Shown: positions 1-11,069 of the stretch, one piece after another
Layout: each line of letters opens with the position of its first letter
Position numbering within the stretch: position 1 is the stretch's first letter
From: Pseudomonas sp. MTM4
GTDB taxonomy: Bacteria; Pseudomonadota; Gammaproteobacteria; Pseudomonadales; Pseudomonadaceae
Direction of reading: 5' to 3'
Assembly: GCF_019355055.1 (NCBI RefSeq)
Contig: NZ_CP048411.1
Span: forward strand, 2,259,501-2,323,500
Length of the DNA stretch: 64,000 nt
Made by a program: the position numbers and the translations under genes
Notes under the pieces: model-generated
Told to the model about the DNA's origin: nothing
The model's input: the letters and a program-made list of their open reading frames with translations, nothing else
Databases searched by the model: none

Positions 1-1271
1 TCCACCCGTTCACGGATGTTGCGCAGGCCGATACCGCTGCCCTTCATGCTATCGAGCCGACGCGGGTCGAAGCCGATGCCGTCGTCTCGAACGCGCAAGC
101 GCACAGAGGCTTCGTCCCCGTCCAGGCTGATATGAACAGACTGCGCCGCGGCGTGCCGGTCGATATTGGTCAGCGCCTCCTGCAAGACCCGGAACAGCGC
201 GACGGCCACCGAATCGTCCGGATCTTCGTCGCCAAGCGCGTTGCTGTATCGCATCTTCAGTCCGCTGCGCTGCTCGAACTCGGCTACGAGCTGGCCTATC
301 GCCGCCGATAATCCCAGCGTGTCGAGCAGTGAGGGATGCAGATCGTGAGAGATTCGCCGCACCTCGCCTATCGCGCCGGCCAGTCGCTCGATACCCATAT
401 CAAGTGTCGTCTGCACCTTCGGGTTGCCGCTGGCCAGTTCGTGGCTGGCCAGCTCGAACTGGAACTTGATCGACACCAGCAACTGACTGATACCGTCGTG
501 CAACTCTCGGGAGACCCGCGAGCGCTCTTCTTCCTGCAGGCTGACGATGCGCTGAGTCAGCAGCTGCAGCTTGCGGTCGGCCAAGCGTCGCTCACTGACG
601 TTCAGCGTCAGCCCGCTAGCGAAAACCAGCAATACGGCCACCAGCGCCACGGCAGCAATCGCCAGCATGGTGGTGTGGATGCCGCTGGCAACCTCTTCAC
701 GCACCAGCAGAATCGCCTGGTCCACATCCTCGAGGTAGATGCCGGTCCCGAGCATCCAGCCCCAGCGTTCGAGCATCACCACATAGGCCAGTTTCGCCGC
801 GAACTGGCCGGTCGAGGGCTTCTGCCAGACGTAGCGCTGGAAGCCTTTGCCGGTCTCGGCGCTGTGCATCAGGGCCTGGATCACCGGCAGACCGTTGGGG
901 TCGGTCATGTGCCACAGGTCCTTGCCGACCAGCTCGCTCTGCCGCGGATGCATCAGGTTGCGCCCATTGCGGTCGTAGACGAAGAAGTAACCGTCGCTGC
1001 CGAAACTGAAGCGTCCTAACGCGGCGAGCACCTTCCGCTGGGTTTCTTCATCGTCGAGGCCGGTGTCGTAGAGTGGCGCGATGGTGCTGAGGGCCATTTC
1101 GACGTAGTTCTTCAGCTCGGCCTGCTTGCTCGCCAGGATGCTGCTTTCGATCAGTTGCGCCTGTTGCTCACCGAGGCGCTGGTTCTGGAACAACACCAGC
1201 GCGCAGACCACCGCCACAGCCAGCAGCAATGGCAGGATGCTGAGTGCGGCGATCTTGTGTCTGAGCTGCAT
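1..1271 (-). CDS. Cache-domain sensor histidine kinase (NarX/LytS-like), 3' end missing
   Basis: Membrane sensor kinase that would phosphorylate a LuxR/NarL-type response regulator. Read on the minus strand from an ATG at 1271. A transmembrane helix lies at about residues 8-28. A periplasmic sCache-type domain follows (GSDGYFFVYDRNG, then MHP), then a second membrane helix at about 195-220. The HisKA_3 phosphoacceptor motif is SRELHDGISQ with His258. The ATPase domain shows an N-box (REALTNIDRHA) and G boxes (DDGIGFD, GSGIGLRNI). The frame is still open at base 1, so only the last few dozen residues should be missing. It lies downstream of glyA on the same strand but behind the glyA terminator, so it is probably transcribed separately. 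The ligand is unknown. sCache sensors usually bind small organic acids or amino acids. Confidence 0.85.
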   Translation of the reverse strand, partial: MQLRHKIAALSILPLLLAVAVVCALVLFQNQRLGEQQAQLIESSILASKQAELKNYVEMALSTIAPLYDTGLDDEETQRKVLAALGRFSFGSDGYFFVYDRNGRNLMHPRQSELVGKDLWHMTDPNGLPVIQALMHSAETGKGFQRYVWQKPSTGQFAAKLAYVVMLERWGWMLGTGIYLEDVDQAILLVREEVASGIHTTMLAIAAVALVAVLLVFASGLTLNVSERRLADRKLQLLTQRIVSLQEEERSRVSRELHDGISQLLVSIKFQFELASHELASGNPKVQTTLDMGIERLAGAIGEVRRISHDLHPSLLDTLGLSAAIGQLVAEFEQRSGLKMRYSNALGDEDPDDSVAVALFRVLQEALTNIDRHAAAQSVHISLDGDEASVRLRVRDDGIGFDPRRLDSMKGSGIGLRNIRERV

Positions 1272-1336
1272 CGAGGCTCCCCGGATAACACCAATCTTGC
1301 TGAACGCTGCGAATTCATTTCAGGCAGAAACGAAAA

Positions 1337-1357
1337 AGCCCGGCAAATGACCGGGCT
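1337..1357 (-). terminator. Rho-independent terminator of glyA
   Basis: Perfect 7-bp stem (AGCCCGG / CCGGGCT) with a 7-nt loop, followed on the minus strand by a T run (A's at 1333-1336). It sits about 20 nt past the glyA stop codon. Confidence 0.85.
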
Positions 1358-1377
1358 TCTCCATGCTGCGCTGACTA

Positions 1378-2631
1378 TTACTTACCGTAGACCGGGAACT
1401 TGGCGCAGACCGCCTCGACCTTGCCACGCACCGCGTCGATCACCGACTCGTCGCCCATCTTGTCGAGAATGTCGCAGATCCAGCCGGCGAGATCACGGCA
1501 CTCGGCTTCCTTGAAGCCACGGGTGGTAACGGCCGGGGTACCGATGCGCAGGCCGGAAGTGACGAAAGGCGAGCGCGGATCGTTCGGCACGCTGTTCTTG
1601 TTCACGGTGATGTGAGCGTTGCCCAGGGCCGCATCGGCGTCCTTACCGGTGATGTCCTGCTTGATCAGGCTCAGCAGGAACAGGTGATTCTGGGTACCGC
1701 CGGAGACCACATCGAAGCCGCGCTGGATGAACACTTCGGCCATGGCCTGGGCGTTCTTCACCACTTGCTGCTGGTATTCCTTGAACTCGGGCTGTAGCGC
1801 TTCCTTGAAGCACACGGCCTTGGCGGCGATCACGTGCTCCAGCGGGCCGCCCTGGGCGCCGGGGAAGACGGCGGAGTTGAGCTTCTTCTCGATCTCGGCG
1901 TTGGCCTTGGCGAGGATCAGGCCGCCGCGTGGGCCGCGCAGGGTCTTGTGGGTGGTGGTGGTGACCACGTCGGCGAAGGGCACCGGGTTCGGGTAGACGC
2001 CTGCGGCAACCAGGCCGGCCACGTGGGCCATGTCGACGAACAGGTAGGCACCGACCTTGTCGGCGATTTCGCGGAAGCGGGCGAAGTCCAACAGTTGCGA
2101 GTAGGCGGAGAAACCGGCAACGATCATCTTCGGCTTGTGCTCGACGGCCAGGCGCTCGACTTCGTCGTAGTCGATCAGGCCCTGGTCGTTGATGCCGTAC
2201 TGCACGGCGTTGTACAGCTTGCCGGAGGAGGAAACGGATGCGCCGTGGGTCAGGTGACCGCCGTGGGCCAGGCTCATGCCGAGAATGGTGTCACCAGCGC
2301 TGAGCAGCGCCAGATAGACGGCGGCGTTGGCTTGGGAACCGGCGTGCGGCTGAACGTTGGCGTAGTCGGCGCCGAACAACTCCTTGGCGCGATCGATGGC
2401 CAGCTGCTCGACCACGTCGACGTGCTCGCAACCACCGTAGTAGCGCTTGCCCGGATATCCTTCGGCGTACTTGTTGGTCAGCACCGAACCCTGGGCTTCC
2501 ATCACCGCCGGGCTGGTGTAGTTCTCCGAGGCGATCAGCTCGATGTGGTCTTCCTGGCGCTGGGCTTCCTGCTCCATGGCAGCGAAAAGATCGGCGTCGT
2601 ATTTGGCGAGGGTCAAATCACGGCTGAACAT
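1378..2631 (-). CDS. glyA: Serine hydroxymethyltransferase
   Basis: PLP enzyme interconverting serine plus tetrahydrofolate with glycine plus 5,10-methylene-THF. It is a cytoplasmic source of one-carbon units. The 417-aa product starts [15 protein letters not shown] and carries the typical [20 protein letters not shown] region, the [15 protein letters not shown] substrate loop and the PLP-lysine motif [14 protein letters not shown]. The frame is open upstream to 2850, but the ATG at 2631 is chosen because it gives the family N-terminus and is preceded by an AGGGGA ribosome-binding site. A TAGAAT -10-like box lies about 50 nt upstream. Length and motifs are normal for the family. Pseudomonads usually carry more than one glyA paralogue, and which one this is cannot be told here. 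Confidence 0.97.
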   Translation of the reverse strand: MFSRDLTLAKYDADLFAAMEQEAQRQEDHIELIASENYTSPAVMEAQGSVLTNKYAEGYPGKRYYGGCEHVDVVEQLAIDRAKELFGADYANVQPHAGSQANAAVYLALLSAGDTILGMSLAHGGHLTHGASVSSSGKLYNAVQYGINDQGLIDYDEVERLAVEHKPKMIVAGFSAYSQLLDFARFREIADKVGAYLFVDMAHVAGLVAAGVYPNPVPFADVVTTTTHKTLRGPRGGLILAKANAEIEKKLNSAVFPGAQGGPLEHVIAAKAVCFKEALQPEFKEYQQQVVKNAQAMAEVFIQRGFDVVSGGTQNHLFLLSLIKQDITGKDADAALGNAHITVNKNSVPNDPRSPFVTSGLRIGTPAVTTRGFKEAECRDLAGWICDILDKMGDESVIDAVRGKVEAVCAKFPVYGK

Positions 2632-2678
2632 GGCGGTCCCCTGAGAATCAGCTGGCGTTGGATAAAAGAGAGGCGCGG

Positions 2679-2684
2679 ATTCTA
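2679..2684 (-). promoter_or_regulatory. Candidate -10 box of glyA
   Basis: TAGAAT on the minus strand, followed by CCGCG, 48 nt upstream of the glyA start. No good -35 hexamer lies at 16-18 nt, so this is a weak call. Confidence 0.3.
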
Positions 2685-2812
2685 CCCCATCCACCAGATC
2701 GCGGGTATGAACTGTGGTCATAGGCAACATGAATGCTGAGATGGGGAAAAGGCGCGGGAGACTGGAAAGCTGGTCGTTGCGAAAAATACGGTCGGCGTTT
2801 CGCGCACCACGC

Positions 2813-5800
2813 TTAGTCTGCGACAGTTCTGTCGATCGTCCGATCCTCACTCAAATAGATCGACAACCCGTCGGCAGGCATCGGTCGGCCGAGGAAGTAA
2901 CCCTGCACTTCATCGCAGTCATGCTCGCGCAAAAAATCCAGCTGCGCCTGTGTTTCCACTCCTTCGGCGATCACTGACAGTCTGAGGCTGTGCGCCATGG
3001 CGATGATTGCGTGAGCGATCTGCGTGTCCTGCTCGCCCGCCGGCACGCCGTCGACGAAGCTGCGGTCGATCTTCAGCACGTCGATAGGGAACGCCTTCAG
3101 ATAATTCAGCGAGGAATAGCCGGTGCCGAAATCGTCGATCGCAAGGGAGAGTCCGAGGCGCTTGAGCGAGTCGAGGGTGCGCATCGCTCCATTCACATCC
3201 TGCATCAGAATGCTTTCGGTCAGCTCCAGCTCCAGCCGGCCCGGCAGGATGTCGCTGGACGCCAGAATCGCCGCGATGCGCTGACCGAGCCGACCATCGG
3301 CGAACTGCCTGGCGGAAAGGTTCACCGAGACTTTCGGCACGACCAGCCCCTGCGCCTGCCACTCGACGATCTGCCGGCAGGCTTCGCGGAGCACCCAGTC
3401 GCCGACTTCCACCACCAGCCCAAGCTCTTCCAGCGCCGGGATGAAATCGTCTGGCGGTACCAGGCCACGCAGTGGGTGCTGCCAACGCAACAGCGCCTCC
3501 ACGCCGGTCAGGGTGTGGCCATCGACGAGGAATTGCGGCTGGTAATGCAGCACCAACTGCCGCTGCTCGAGCGCGTGGCGCAGATCGCTTTCCAGTTCTA
3601 AACGTTCCAGCGCGCGGGCATTCATCTCGGCCTGGTAGAACTGGAAGTTGTTCTTGCCGCGCTCCTTGGCGTAGTACATCGCCGTATCGGCGTTCTTCAT
3701 CAACTGGCTGAGGTCGTTGCCATCCTGCGGGCTGAGCGCGATGCCGATGCTGGCGGTGACGAAGAACTCCCGACCCGACAGCACGAATGGCTCGGCCAGG
3801 CTGGCCAGAATGCGTTCGGCAACCTGAATTGCACGGCTCAGGGCTTCATCGCGGTCGCCGCTTGGGCGCAGAAGAAAGGTGAACTCGTCACCGCCCATGC
3901 GCGCCACCGTATCGTCCTCGTCGACGCACGAAGCCAGACGCGCGGCGACATCCTTAAGCATCCGATCGCCCGCGGCGTGGCCCAGCGAGTCGTTGATTGG
4001 CTTGAACCGATCCAGGTCGAGAAACATCAGCACCACCCAGCCACCGCGTCGTGCGGCCAGTTGCAGGCTGCTGTGCAGGCGGTCCTGGAACAGCGTCCTG
4101 TTGGGTAACTGAGTCAGGCCATCGTAATAGGCCAGGCGATGGATGCGTTTCTCGCTGGCCTTGCGCTCGCTCATGTCGCTAAAGAAGCAGACGTAGCTGA
4201 CCAAGTCGTTTTCAGCGTCGCGCACGGCGGTAATGCCGACCCAGCACGGATAGGTTTCGCCCTCTTTGCGCTTGAGCCAGAACTCGCCTTCCCAGGTGCC
4301 AGCTTGAAGAATCTTGTCGCGAACGAAGGTCATCTGGTTGGCTTGCTGTCGATCCGCGCTGAGCGCCGTCGGCAGCTTGCCCAGTATCTCGTCGGTGCGA
4401 TAACCGGTGATGCGCTGGAACGCCGCGTTGACCTGGACGATCTGCCCAGCAGGATCGGTGACCACGATAGCGGCGGTGGAATGGTCGAATACCGTCGCCG
4501 CGCGGCGCAGCGCCTTCTCCGCCTGGCGCTGCTCGCTTATGTCACGGGCGATGCACAGAGTGCCATCGAAACGATTGTTTTCGTTCCAGAGCAACATGAC
4601 GCGCAACTCGAGCGCGAGCGTTCGACCGTCGGCGGCAACACAATCGAAGTACAACGTTTCGCCTTGCAGACTCTGGCCGAGTTCAGCGATCGCTGCCGGA
4701 TTGGCCGAAGCCTTGCGCACTCTGCGCATCAAATCGTAGAAGCCGGCGGCCTGGCGCGGCTTGGTCACTACCCGATCCAGACCATGACGGGCCACCCATT
4801 CCGGGCTGTAGCCCAGCATGGTCTGCACCGACGGGCTGATGTAATTGATGCGTACCGCGCTGTCAGTGGTGAAGATCAGATCGCGCAGGCTGTCGGCCAG
4901 CATGCGGTACCGACGTTCACTGACACGCAGGGAATGGCTGTGCTCGATATTAGCGGTGACGTCCCGGGCCACGCCGATCAGCCGCTGCACCCGTCCCTGC
5001 TCATCGCGCGCCAGCACCTGTTCGGAAACGCTGAACCAATGCCATTTGCCGTTACGATGGCGCCAACGCAGCAGAGATTCCTGGCTCTGACCGTCGGTCA
5101 TCGAGCCGCGCAGGGCGAGTAGCCGCGCGATGTATTCCTGGTCGTCCGGGTGACTGATGCGCTGCCAGAAGAAATTGGCTTCCTCGCCACGCTCCTCTTC
5201 GCTGTAACCCAGGCGCGAGGCCAGATTGTTATTACTGAACAGCAGCTTGCCCGCCGTTAGATCCTGCACGTAAAGCGTGTCGGGCACCGCACGCAGCACC
5301 TCGGACCAGAAGCGCTCCCGCTCCGCCAGCGCTGTCTGCGCCTGCTGCTCACGCGTGATGTCGCGCATGACCCAGACGAAACCGGAAGGCTGCGCATTGC
5401 CGCCCAGGCACAGTGCTCGGCGGGTCATGGAATATAGGTGTGTTTCCCCATCCTGCAGCCGTCGCACGGGCTCCAAATCGAGATCGGAGCGCGGATCGCC
5501 GGCCTCGAATGCATCGCGGCAGAGCGTCGGCAGCAGCTCCTGCAGTCGATAACGTCCCACGTCTCGATTGTTCAGGCCGAACATCGACCCGGCCTGGCTA
5601 TTGAGATACTGCAGCCGACCGGTGAGGTCGCTGATGACGATACGCTCTTCGATGGCGTCCAGTATGGAGTCTGAATAGCGCAACGCTTGCCAACGGGAAA
5701 CAGAACGCCGGGGCGACAGACAGCGGCTAAACACCCGGCCCGCCAGCTGGCCGAGCCTGGTGAACCACTCGGGACGGGACGAGCGCGGCTGAAGGGGATC

Positions 5801-5905
5801 AGTATCGGCCAAGCGGATCGGACCTATGTGATAAGGCGAGAAAAGCCATACAGCTAACGCGAAAAGAACGCAATGATGCCCCGTTGAGCGGCAAAATGCC
5901 ATCAC
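2813..5905 (-). CDS. PAS-PAS-PAS-PAS-GGDEF-EAL cyclic-di-GMP enzyme
   Basis: Large (1030 aa) signalling protein predicted to make and/or degrade cyclic di-GMP. A short hydrophobic stretch near residues 12-25 may anchor the N-terminus. Four PAS/PAC modules follow at roughly 80-190, 195-320, 330-450 and 460-590. The first starts [15 protein letters not shown] and the last [16 protein letters not shown]. The GGDEF domain (about 600-760) has an intact active site, RMGGDEF. The EAL domain (about 770-1015) keeps EALLRW, the ELTES segment and [10 protein letters not shown], so it also looks catalytically competent. Both activities may therefore exist, with the PAS array setting the balance. The signal sensed cannot be read from sequence. 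It is divergent from ettA. The start could also be the second Met. Confidence 0.93.
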   Translation of the reverse strand: MMAFCRSTGHHCVLFALAVWLFSPYHIGPIRLADTDPLQPRSSRPEWFTRLGQLAGRVFSRCLSPRRSVSRWQALRYSDSILDAIEERIVISDLTGRLQYLNSQAGSMFGLNNRDVGRYRLQELLPTLCRDAFEAGDPRSDLDLEPVRRLQDGETHLYSMTRRALCLGGNAQPSGFVWVMRDITREQQAQTALAERERFWSEVLRAVPDTLYVQDLTAGKLLFSNNNLASRLGYSEEERGEEANFFWQRISHPDDQEYIARLLALRGSMTDGQSQESLLRWRHRNGKWHWFSVSEQVLARDEQGRVQRLIGVARDVTANIEHSHSLRVSERRYRMLADSLRDLIFTTDSAVRINYISPSVQTMLGYSPEWVARHGLDRVVTKPRQAAGFYDLMRRVRKASANPAAIAELGQSLQGETLYFDCVAADGRTLALELRVMLLWNENNRFDGTLCIARDISEQRQAEKALRRAATVFDHSTAAIVVTDPAGQIVQVNAAFQRITGYRTDEILGKLPTALSADRQQANQMTFVRDKILQAGTWEGEFWLKRKEGETYPCWVGITAVRDAENDLVSYVCFFSDMSERKASEKRIHRLAYYDGLTQLPNRTLFQDRLHSSLQLAARRGGWVVLMFLDLDRFKPINDSLGHAAGDRMLKDVAARLASCVDEDDTVARMGGDEFTFLLRPSGDRDEALSRAIQVAERILASLAEPFVLSGREFFVTASIGIALSPQDGNDLSQLMKNADTAMYYAKERGKNNFQFYQAEMNARALERLELESDLRHALEQRQLVLHYQPQFLVDGHTLTGVEALLRWQHPLRGLVPPDDFIPALEELGLVVEVGDWVLREACRQIVEWQAQGLVVPKVSVNLSARQFADGRLGQRIAAILASSDILPGRLELELTESILMQDVNGAMRTLDSLKRLGLSLAIDDFGTGYSSLNYLKAFPIDVLKIDRSFVDGVPAGEQDTQIAHAIIAMAHSLRLSVIAEGVETQAQLDFLREHDCDEVQGYFLGRPMPADGLSIYLSEDRTIDRTVAD

Positions 5906-6028
5906 GCTGAGGCATGGCCGGTGGTTTGCCCTGCCATGAGCATTCCGGTAGCTTTGCCGGATTGTTCTGACCCGCCCCAGCGGCGGGGCTTTCCTTCCTC
6001 TATTTCTCTGTCACGGGCATTCGTTTCC

Positions 6029-7696
6029 ATGGCTCAATACGTCTATACCATGCATCGGCTGAGCAAGGTCGTTCCACCGAAGCGCGAGATTCTCAAGAAC
6101 ATCTCCCTGTCCTTCTTCCCCGGCGCCAAGATCGGCGTGCTCGGCCTCAACGGCGCGGGTAAATCCACGCTGTTGCGGATCATGGCCGGCGTCGACAAGG
6201 AGTTCGACGGCGAAGCGCGGGCGATGCCCGACCTAAACGTCGGTTATCTGCCCCAGGAACCCGAGCTCGACGCGAGCAAGACGGTTCGCGAAGTGGTTGA
6301 AGAGGCCGTCAGCAGCATCAAGGACGCCCAGGCGCGCCTCGATGAAGTCTATGCCGCCTACGCCGAACCCGATGCCGACTTCGACAAGCTGGCCGCCGAA
6401 CAGGCCAAGCTCGAAGCCATCCTGCAGGCCAGCGATGGCCACAACCTGGAACGCCAGCTGGAAGTCGCCGCCGACGCCTTGCGCCTGCCGCCATGGGACG
6501 CCAAGGTCGAACACCTGTCCGGTGGTGAAAAGCGCCGTGTCGCCCTGTGCCGCCTGCTGCTCTCGGCACCCGACATGCTGCTGCTGGACGAACCAACCAA
6601 CCACCTGGACGCCGACTCGGTGGCCTGGCTGGAACACTTCCTCCACGACTTCCCCGGCACCGTGGTTGCGATCACCCACGACCGTTACTTCCTCGACAAC
6701 GTCGCTGGCTGGATTCTCGAACTCGACCGCGGCGCGGGCATCCCTTACGAAGGCAACTACTCCGGTTGGCTGGAAACCAAATCCAACCGTCTGGCCCAGG
6801 AATCCAAACAGCAGTCGGCCCATGAGAAGGCCATGAAGGAAGAACTGGAGTGGGTGCGTAAAGGCGCCAAGGCCCGCCAGTCCAAGTCCAAGGCACGCTT
6901 GCAGCGCTTCGAGGAAATGCAATCGCAGGAATTCCAGAAGCGCAGCGAAACCAACGAAATCTACATCCCGGCCGGGCCGCGCCTGGGCGACAAGGTCATC
7001 GACTTCAAGAACGTGACCAAGGGCTACGGCGATCGCGTACTGATCGAAGACCTTTCGTTCAGCATGCCCAAGGGTGCCATCGTCGGCGTGATCGGCGGCA
7101 ACGGCGCGGGCAAATCGACGCTGTTCCGCATGATCATGGGCAAGGAGCAGCCGGACTCGGGCAGCATCGAAATCGGCGACACCGTGCAGGTCGCCTGCGT
7201 GGACCAGAGCCGCGAGGACCTGGATGGCAGCAAGACGGTGTGGGAAGCGGTGTCCGACGGCTCCGACATGATCCGCATCGGCAGCTATGAAGTGCCGTCG
7301 CGCACCTACGTGGGGCGTTTCAACTTCAAGGGCGGTGACCAGCAGAAGTTCGTCAAGGACCTGTCCGGTGGTGAGCGCGGTCGCCTGCATCTGGCGTTGA
7401 CGCTCAAGGAAGGCGCCAACGTGCTGCTGCTCGATGAACCGTCCAACGACCTCGACGTGGAAACGTTGCGTTCACTGGAAGAAGCCTTGCTGGACTTCCC
7501 CGGCGCGGCGATCGTGATTTCCCACGACCGCTGGTTCCTGGACCGGGTCGCCACGCACATCCTTTCCTACGAGGACAACGGTGACATCGTCTTCTTCGAG
7601 GGGAACTACACCGAGTACGAGGCCGACCGCAAGAAGCGCTTGGGCGACGCCGCCGCTCAGCCGCATCGCGTCAAATACAAGAAGTTGGCGCAGTAA
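6029..7696 (+). CDS. ettA: Energy-dependent translational throttle protein EttA (ABC-F)
   Basis: Soluble ABC-F ATPase that binds the ribosomal E site and gates entry into elongation according to the ATP/ADP ratio. The 555-aa protein has two ABC cassettes without membrane segments. Walker A motifs are GLNGAGKST and GGNGAGKST. Signatures are LSGGEKRR and LSGGERGR, each with a Walker B of the LLLDEPTNHLD / LLLDEPSNDLD type. The EttA arm lies inside the first cassette and a basic linker (WVRKGAKARQSKSKARLQR) lies between the cassettes. The ATG at 6029 (MAQYVYTMHRLSKVVPPK) matches the family N-terminus. The open frame upstream to 5921 is non-coding. A strong terminator follows directly. Confidence 0.96.
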   Translation: MAQYVYTMHRLSKVVPPKREILKNISLSFFPGAKIGVLGLNGAGKSTLLRIMAGVDKEFDGEARAMPDLNVGYLPQEPELDASKTVREVVEEAVSSIKDAQARLDEVYAAYAEPDADFDKLAAEQAKLEAILQASDGHNLERQLEVAADALRLPPWDAKVEHLSGGEKRRVALCRLLLSAPDMLLLDEPTNHLDADSVAWLEHFLHDFPGTVVAITHDRYFLDNVAGWILELDRGAGIPYEGNYSGWLETKSNRLAQESKQQSAHEKAMKEELEWVRKGAKARQSKSKARLQRFEEMQSQEFQKRSETNEIYIPAGPRLGDKVIDFKNVTKGYGDRVLIEDLSFSMPKGAIVGVIGGNGAGKSTLFRMIMGKEQPDSGSIEIGDTVQVACVDQSREDLDGSKTVWEAVSDGSDMIRIGSYEVPSRTYVGRFNFKGGDQQKFVKDLSGGERGRLHLALTLKEGANVLLLDEPSNDLDVETLRSLEEALLDFPGAAIVISHDRWFLDRVATHILSYEDNGDIVFFEGNYTEYEADRKKRLGDAAAQPHRVKYKKLAQ

Positions 7697-7703
7697 CACA
7701 ACC

Positions 7704-7731
7704 GAAAACGGAGCCGAAAGGCTCCGTTTTC
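7704..7731 (+). terminator. Rho-independent terminator of ettA
   Basis: 12-bp perfect stem (GAAAACGGAGCC / GGCTCCGTTTTC) with a GAAA loop, 8 nt past the ettA stop. The T-rich arm makes it work best on the plus strand. Confidence 0.85.
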
Positions 7732-7792
7732 GTATCGGCTTTCTTACTGGTCAGAAGCGCCGAGCCTCGATGCGGCCAAGCGAGCCATAACG

Positions 7793-8308
7793 CTAGTCCT
7801 GGTTGCATCCTGTCGCAGCAAGCGCCTTGACGATCTGCTCGACGAGCGCGTCCGGTTCATGGCGGATATCCATGATCAGCGCCTCGCTCTTCTCTGGCGG
7901 CTCGAGATTGGCGAGCTGATCATCCAACAGCGCAGATGCGAAAAAATGCCCGCGACGATTGGCGATGCGCTCCTCCAGCACGTCACGAGGCCCCTGCAGA
8001 AAAACCAGTCTCACATCGGCAACTTCGCCACGCAGCACATCGCGATATCGACGTTTGAGCGCCGAGCAGGCGAACACATGATCCCTTCCCTGGCGTGCCC
8101 GTTCGGCGATGGCTTCATGCATCGCTTGCAACCAAGGCTGGCGATCCTCATCGGTGAGCGGGATTCCGGCGGCCATTTTCGCCTTGTTGGCAGGTCCGTG
8201 ATACTCATCGGCATCCGAGAAACCGCACCCCAGACGAGCGGCCAACTGCTCGCCAATGGTCGTTTTGCCGCTTCCAGATACACCCATGATCACGACAATC
8301 ACTTGCAC
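7793..8308 (-). CDS. gntK: Gluconokinase
   Basis: Phosphorylates D-gluconate to 6-phosphogluconate for the Entner-Doudoroff pathway. The 171-aa protein is a P-loop kinase of the GntK family. It has the Walker A GVSGSGKTT near the N-terminus, the substrate region FSDADEYHGPANKAKMAAG, the LTDEDRQPWL motif and CSALKRRYRD. Length is normal for the family. It is convergent with ettA. No gluconate permease or GntR regulator lies beside it in this window. The divergent neighbour across a 274-bp gap is gdhA. Confidence 0.93.
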   Translation of the reverse strand: MQVIVVIMGVSGSGKTTIGEQLAARLGCGFSDADEYHGPANKAKMAAGIPLTDEDRQPWLQAMHEAIAERARQGRDHVFACSALKRRYRDVLRGEVADVRLVFLQGPRDVLEERIANRRGHFFASALLDDQLANLEPPEKSEALIMDIRHEPDALVEQIVKALAATGCNQD

Positions 8309-8582
8309 CCCTTGGTTTTCTTCCGGCAGTTAAAAATTCGAGGCCAGCGACAGCCCCCCAGCGCCGCGCCAGGGCACGCACGCCTTCTTTTTTCGGTCAT
8401 ACGGGCGCACCGAAGTTCCTTGCTTCGCGGCGCGCAGCTCACAGCCGCACCGGACCATTCACGCACCAAGATGCGACACTTCGGACCATGTGGCACCTTC
8501 ACGGTGCAAAAGTTGTTTGTTAGAGTCGCCGCCCAAAAAAATTTTAATGACTGCTGCTAGCGGTCCGACGAGGGCTCTTTAA

Positions 8583-9920
<1,338 letters not shown>

Positions 9921-9953
9921 AAGCAGCAGGAAGCCTGAAGCTGGAAGCCAAAG

Positions 9954-9982
9954 CCCTGCCGGATCGTCCGGCGGGGGTTTTT
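9954..9982 (+). terminator. Rho-independent terminator of gdhA
   Basis: GC-rich stem (CCCTGCCGGA / TCCGGCGGGG, one G-U pair) with a TCG loop and a T5 tail, 33 nt past the gdhA stop. Confidence 0.85.
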
Positions 9983-9998
9983 CGTTTTCTAAGGCTGG

Positions 9999-10180
9999 CT
10001 TCGTAGGGCGGGCCGGCGGCGTTCCGCTTCAGTCCACCGCGACAACAGTCGGGCCTGCAAGGTTGGTGGGCTGAAGCCCACCCTACCTATTGACACCAAA
10101 TGCGCCCGCAACCGTAGGGTGGGCTTTAGCCCACCACGACAGCCTCGAGCTCGGAACATTGGGCTGAAGTCCAGCCTTAA
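9999..10180. repeat. REP-like palindromic repeat cluster between gdhA and the reductase gene
   Basis: Two palindromic units of the form GGTGGGCTNAAGCCCACC plus CCTAC lie in inverted orientation at 10065-10086 and 10114-10136. Degenerate half-copies flank them, at about 10001-10037 (GTAGGGCGGGCC...CGCTTCAGTCC) and 10160-10177. The cluster fills the 286-bp gap behind the gdhA terminator and holds no gene. The same unit recurs at about 12.3 and 17.8 kb. Confidence 0.85.
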
Positions 10181-10206
10181 AGCCTCCAGCGCTTTTCGGT
10201 TTTCCC

Positions 10207-10983
10207 TTACCAATAATTCTCCACCGCCACCTGACCCGGCCTGCGGGTCAGCGCCAGGTTGAGGTCGCGTGTCTTGAGGATGGTGCGGGTATCTTCAATC
10301 ATCTGCGGGTTGCCGCAGAGCATGATGCGCGAATGCTCCGGCTCCAGCTTCAGATCGGCGGCGCGCTCCAGTTCGCCGTCTTCGATCAGCGTGGTGATGC
10401 GTCCGTTCAGCGCGCCAGGCACCTGCTCGCGGGTAACGACCGGCAGATAGGTCAGCTTGCTGCCCAGCCCATCCAGATATTCGCGCTCCGGCAGTTCGCG
10501 GATCAGTTGCTGATACGCCAGCTCCGATTCGGTACGTGCGCTGTAGACCAGCACGATGCGCTCGAAGCGCTCCCACACCTCCAAGCCCTGCAGGATCGAG
10601 AGAAACGGCGCCAGCCCGGTACCGGTGGCCAGCAACCAAAGATCACGGCCATCGGGGAAGCGGTCCAGGGTCAGAAAGCCGAACGCCTGCTTGTCGATCA
10701 ACAACTCATCGCCGGGTTCGAGGCGACTCAGCTCGCTGGTGAACTCGCCGTCCGGCACAACGATGGAGAAGAAGTCGAGAAACTCGTCGTGCGGTGCCGA
10801 CACCATCGAATAGGCCCGCCAGACGATGCTGCCACTGGGCTTGCGCACACCCAGCCGGGCGAACTGTCCGGCCGTGAATCTGAAGCCCGGATCGCGCGTG
10901 GTGCGCAGGGTGAACAGGCTGGGCGTCAACGTCTGCACCTCGAGCAGGCGCTGGCGGGTGAACTTCTCTTCGCTGACGGTCAT
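10207..10983 (-). CDS. Ferredoxin--NADP+ reductase (Fpr family)
   Basis: FAD flavoprotein that moves electrons between NADPH and ferredoxin or flavodoxin. The ATG at 10983 gives a 258-aa protein (MTVSEEKFTRQRLLEV), normal for bacterial FPRs. The upstream extension to 11058 is not protein-like and has no ribosome-binding site. FAD-binding RAYSMVSAPHDEFLDF, the NADP-binding LLATGTGLAPFLSIL and the late MLCGNPQMIEDT segment are all present. It ends in AVENYW, so the C-terminal aromatic residue stacks on flavin as in one FPR subclass. Pseudomonads often have two FPRs. This end differs from the Fpr whose C-terminus I remember from P. aeruginosa, so I leave the symbol empty. Divergent from rlmG, 86 nt apart. 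Confidence 0.88.
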   Translation of the reverse strand: MTVSEEKFTRQRLLEVQTLTPSLFTLRTTRDPGFRFTAGQFARLGVRKPSGSIVWRAYSMVSAPHDEFLDFFSIVVPDGEFTSELSRLEPGDELLIDKQAFGFLTLDRFPDGRDLWLLATGTGLAPFLSILQGLEVWERFERIVLVYSARTESELAYQQLIRELPEREYLDGLGSKLTYLPVVTREQVPGALNGRITTLIEDGELERAADLKLEPEHSRIMLCGNPQMIEDTRTILKTRDLNLALTRRPGQVAVENYW

Positions 10984-11069
10984 ACTTCGCTCCCTTCGCG
11001 GACATCTGCGGATTCGAGGGTTAGGCCCTTGATACACCTTTCCGACGCCAACAAACACCGCCAGTTCTT

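Noticed and set aside
336..1019. Long plus-strand open frame opposite the sensor kinase
   Set aside because: It is the antisense of the kinase coding sequence, where GC-rich DNA keeps extra frames open. The minus strand carries clear HisKA_3 and ATPase motifs.
6233..7390. 385-codon minus-strand open frame inside ettA
   Set aside because: Antisense shadow of ettA. It has no recognisable domain, and the plus strand encodes two complete ABC cassettes.
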